A stretch of 5,439 bases of DNA from JAVVRI01 sp036654795 (GTDB taxonomy: Bacteria; Bacteroidota; Bacteroidia; Bacteroidales; Tannerellaceae), in the NCBI GenBank assembly GCA_036654795.1, contig JAVVRI010000161.1:1-5439 (forward strand), given 5' to 3'. Each line of letters starts with the position of its first letter. Within the stretch, counting starts at the first letter, position 1. Below the pieces are notes generated by a model. It saw nothing but the letters and a program-made list of their open reading frames with translations, was not told the origin of the DNA and did no database searches. The position numbers were made by a program, and so were the translations under genes. Below, piece after piece: positions 5,252 to 5,439 of this stretch.

Positions 5252-5439
5252 CTACATCTTTTCGATCTCTTCAATAGAAAGCTTTGTGCATTCGGCTATT
5301 ACATCCACAGGAACTCCCTTACTTTTCATATTGGAGGCAATAAGGCGCTGACTTTTAGCTTCGCCTTCGGCCAATCCTTTTGCTAATCCTTCTGCCAACC
5401 CTTCGTAGCGTCCTTTATTCAGAGCTTCGTCGATGTTAG
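5252..5439 (-). CDS. C-terminal end of an Rpn / PD-(D/E)XK nuclease-family transposase-like protein (cut by window edge)
   Basis: The frame is open from the right edge to TAG at 5252-5254, giving 61 residues; the start and any catalytic domain lie outside. The tail contains ALNKGRYEGLAEGLAKGLAE, then SQRLIASNMKSKGVPVDVIA and ends in LSIEEIEKM. An EG-x-A-rich helical stretch followed by a block of the form IA..MK..G...D.IA..T.LS.EEI is typical of the C terminus of Rpn (recombination-promoting nuclease, PD-(D/E)XK) proteins, which are abundant and multi-copy in Bacteroides. That identification comes from the tail pattern alone. Family knowledge suggests a DNA nuclease linked to RecA-independent recombination; whether this copy is intact cannot be seen. 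It has no obvious functional link to ribE. Confidence 0.75.
   Translation of the reverse strand, partial: NIDEALNKGRYEGLAEGLAKGLAEGEAKSQRLIASNMKSKGVPVDVIAECTKLSIEEIEKM
5357..5404 (-). repeat. Four tandem 12-bp coding repeats (EGLA-type) in the Rpn-like gene
   Basis: Four in-frame 12-base units, 5393-5404, 5381-5392, 5369-5380 and 5357-5368, read GAAGGGTTGGCA, GAAGGATTAGCA, AAAGGATTGGCC and GAAGGCGAAGCT on the coding strand, encoding EGLA, EGLA, KGLA and EGEA. Units are in frame, so a gain or loss of one unit would only change helix length. Such repeats are common at this point in the family and often differ in copy number between homologues. Confidence 0.8.

Overview
The window looks like a chromosomal segment of Bacteroides or a close relative in the Bacteroidales. 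Three things suggest this. The protein sequences have Bacteroidetes character: a 576-residue lysyl-tRNA synthetase with an extra C-terminal tail, and GpsA with a GGGSWATALA nucleotide loop. Two upstream regions carry the Bacteroidetes -7 promoter box TAnnTTTG, one of them with a correctly spaced -33 TTTG. Most start codons lack a good Shine-Dalgarno sequence. The genus is inferred and the species cannot be told from the sequence alone.

All six genes read on the minus strand, so transcription runs from right to left. (i) 1-3171 holds a tightly packed core-metabolism operon in the order lysS - gpsA - pgi, with gaps of 10 and 15 bases; pgi is cut by the left edge. A -7 box just upstream of lysS probably starts it. 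(ii) 3172-3941 is a 770-base AT-rich intergenic region with no convincing gene. Its right half is dense in short direct and inverted repeats and ends in a perfect 22-bp inverted repeat that serves as terminator for the next operon. (iii) 3942-5099 is a two-gene operon, ribE (riboflavin synthase) followed 9 bases later by a nitroreductase-family flavoenzyme, driven by a near-ideal TTTG-N19-TATCTTTG promoter. (iv) 5252-5439 is the C-terminal end of a gene resembling the Rpn / PD-(D/E)XK nuclease transposase family, cut by the right edge.

In function, the left operon joins translation (LysRS), phospholipid precursor supply (sn-glycerol-3-phosphate from dihydroxyacetone phosphate) and the glucose-6-P/fructose-6-P step of glycolysis. 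The right operon joins the last step of riboflavin synthesis to a probable flavin-using oxidoreductase. These are ordinary genes. The least explained part is the repeat-rich stretch at about 3670-3845, including two mutually exclusive hairpins and a 19-bp-spaced motif. I found no CRISPR array, tRNA, rRNA, complete insertion sequence or clear undescribed system.
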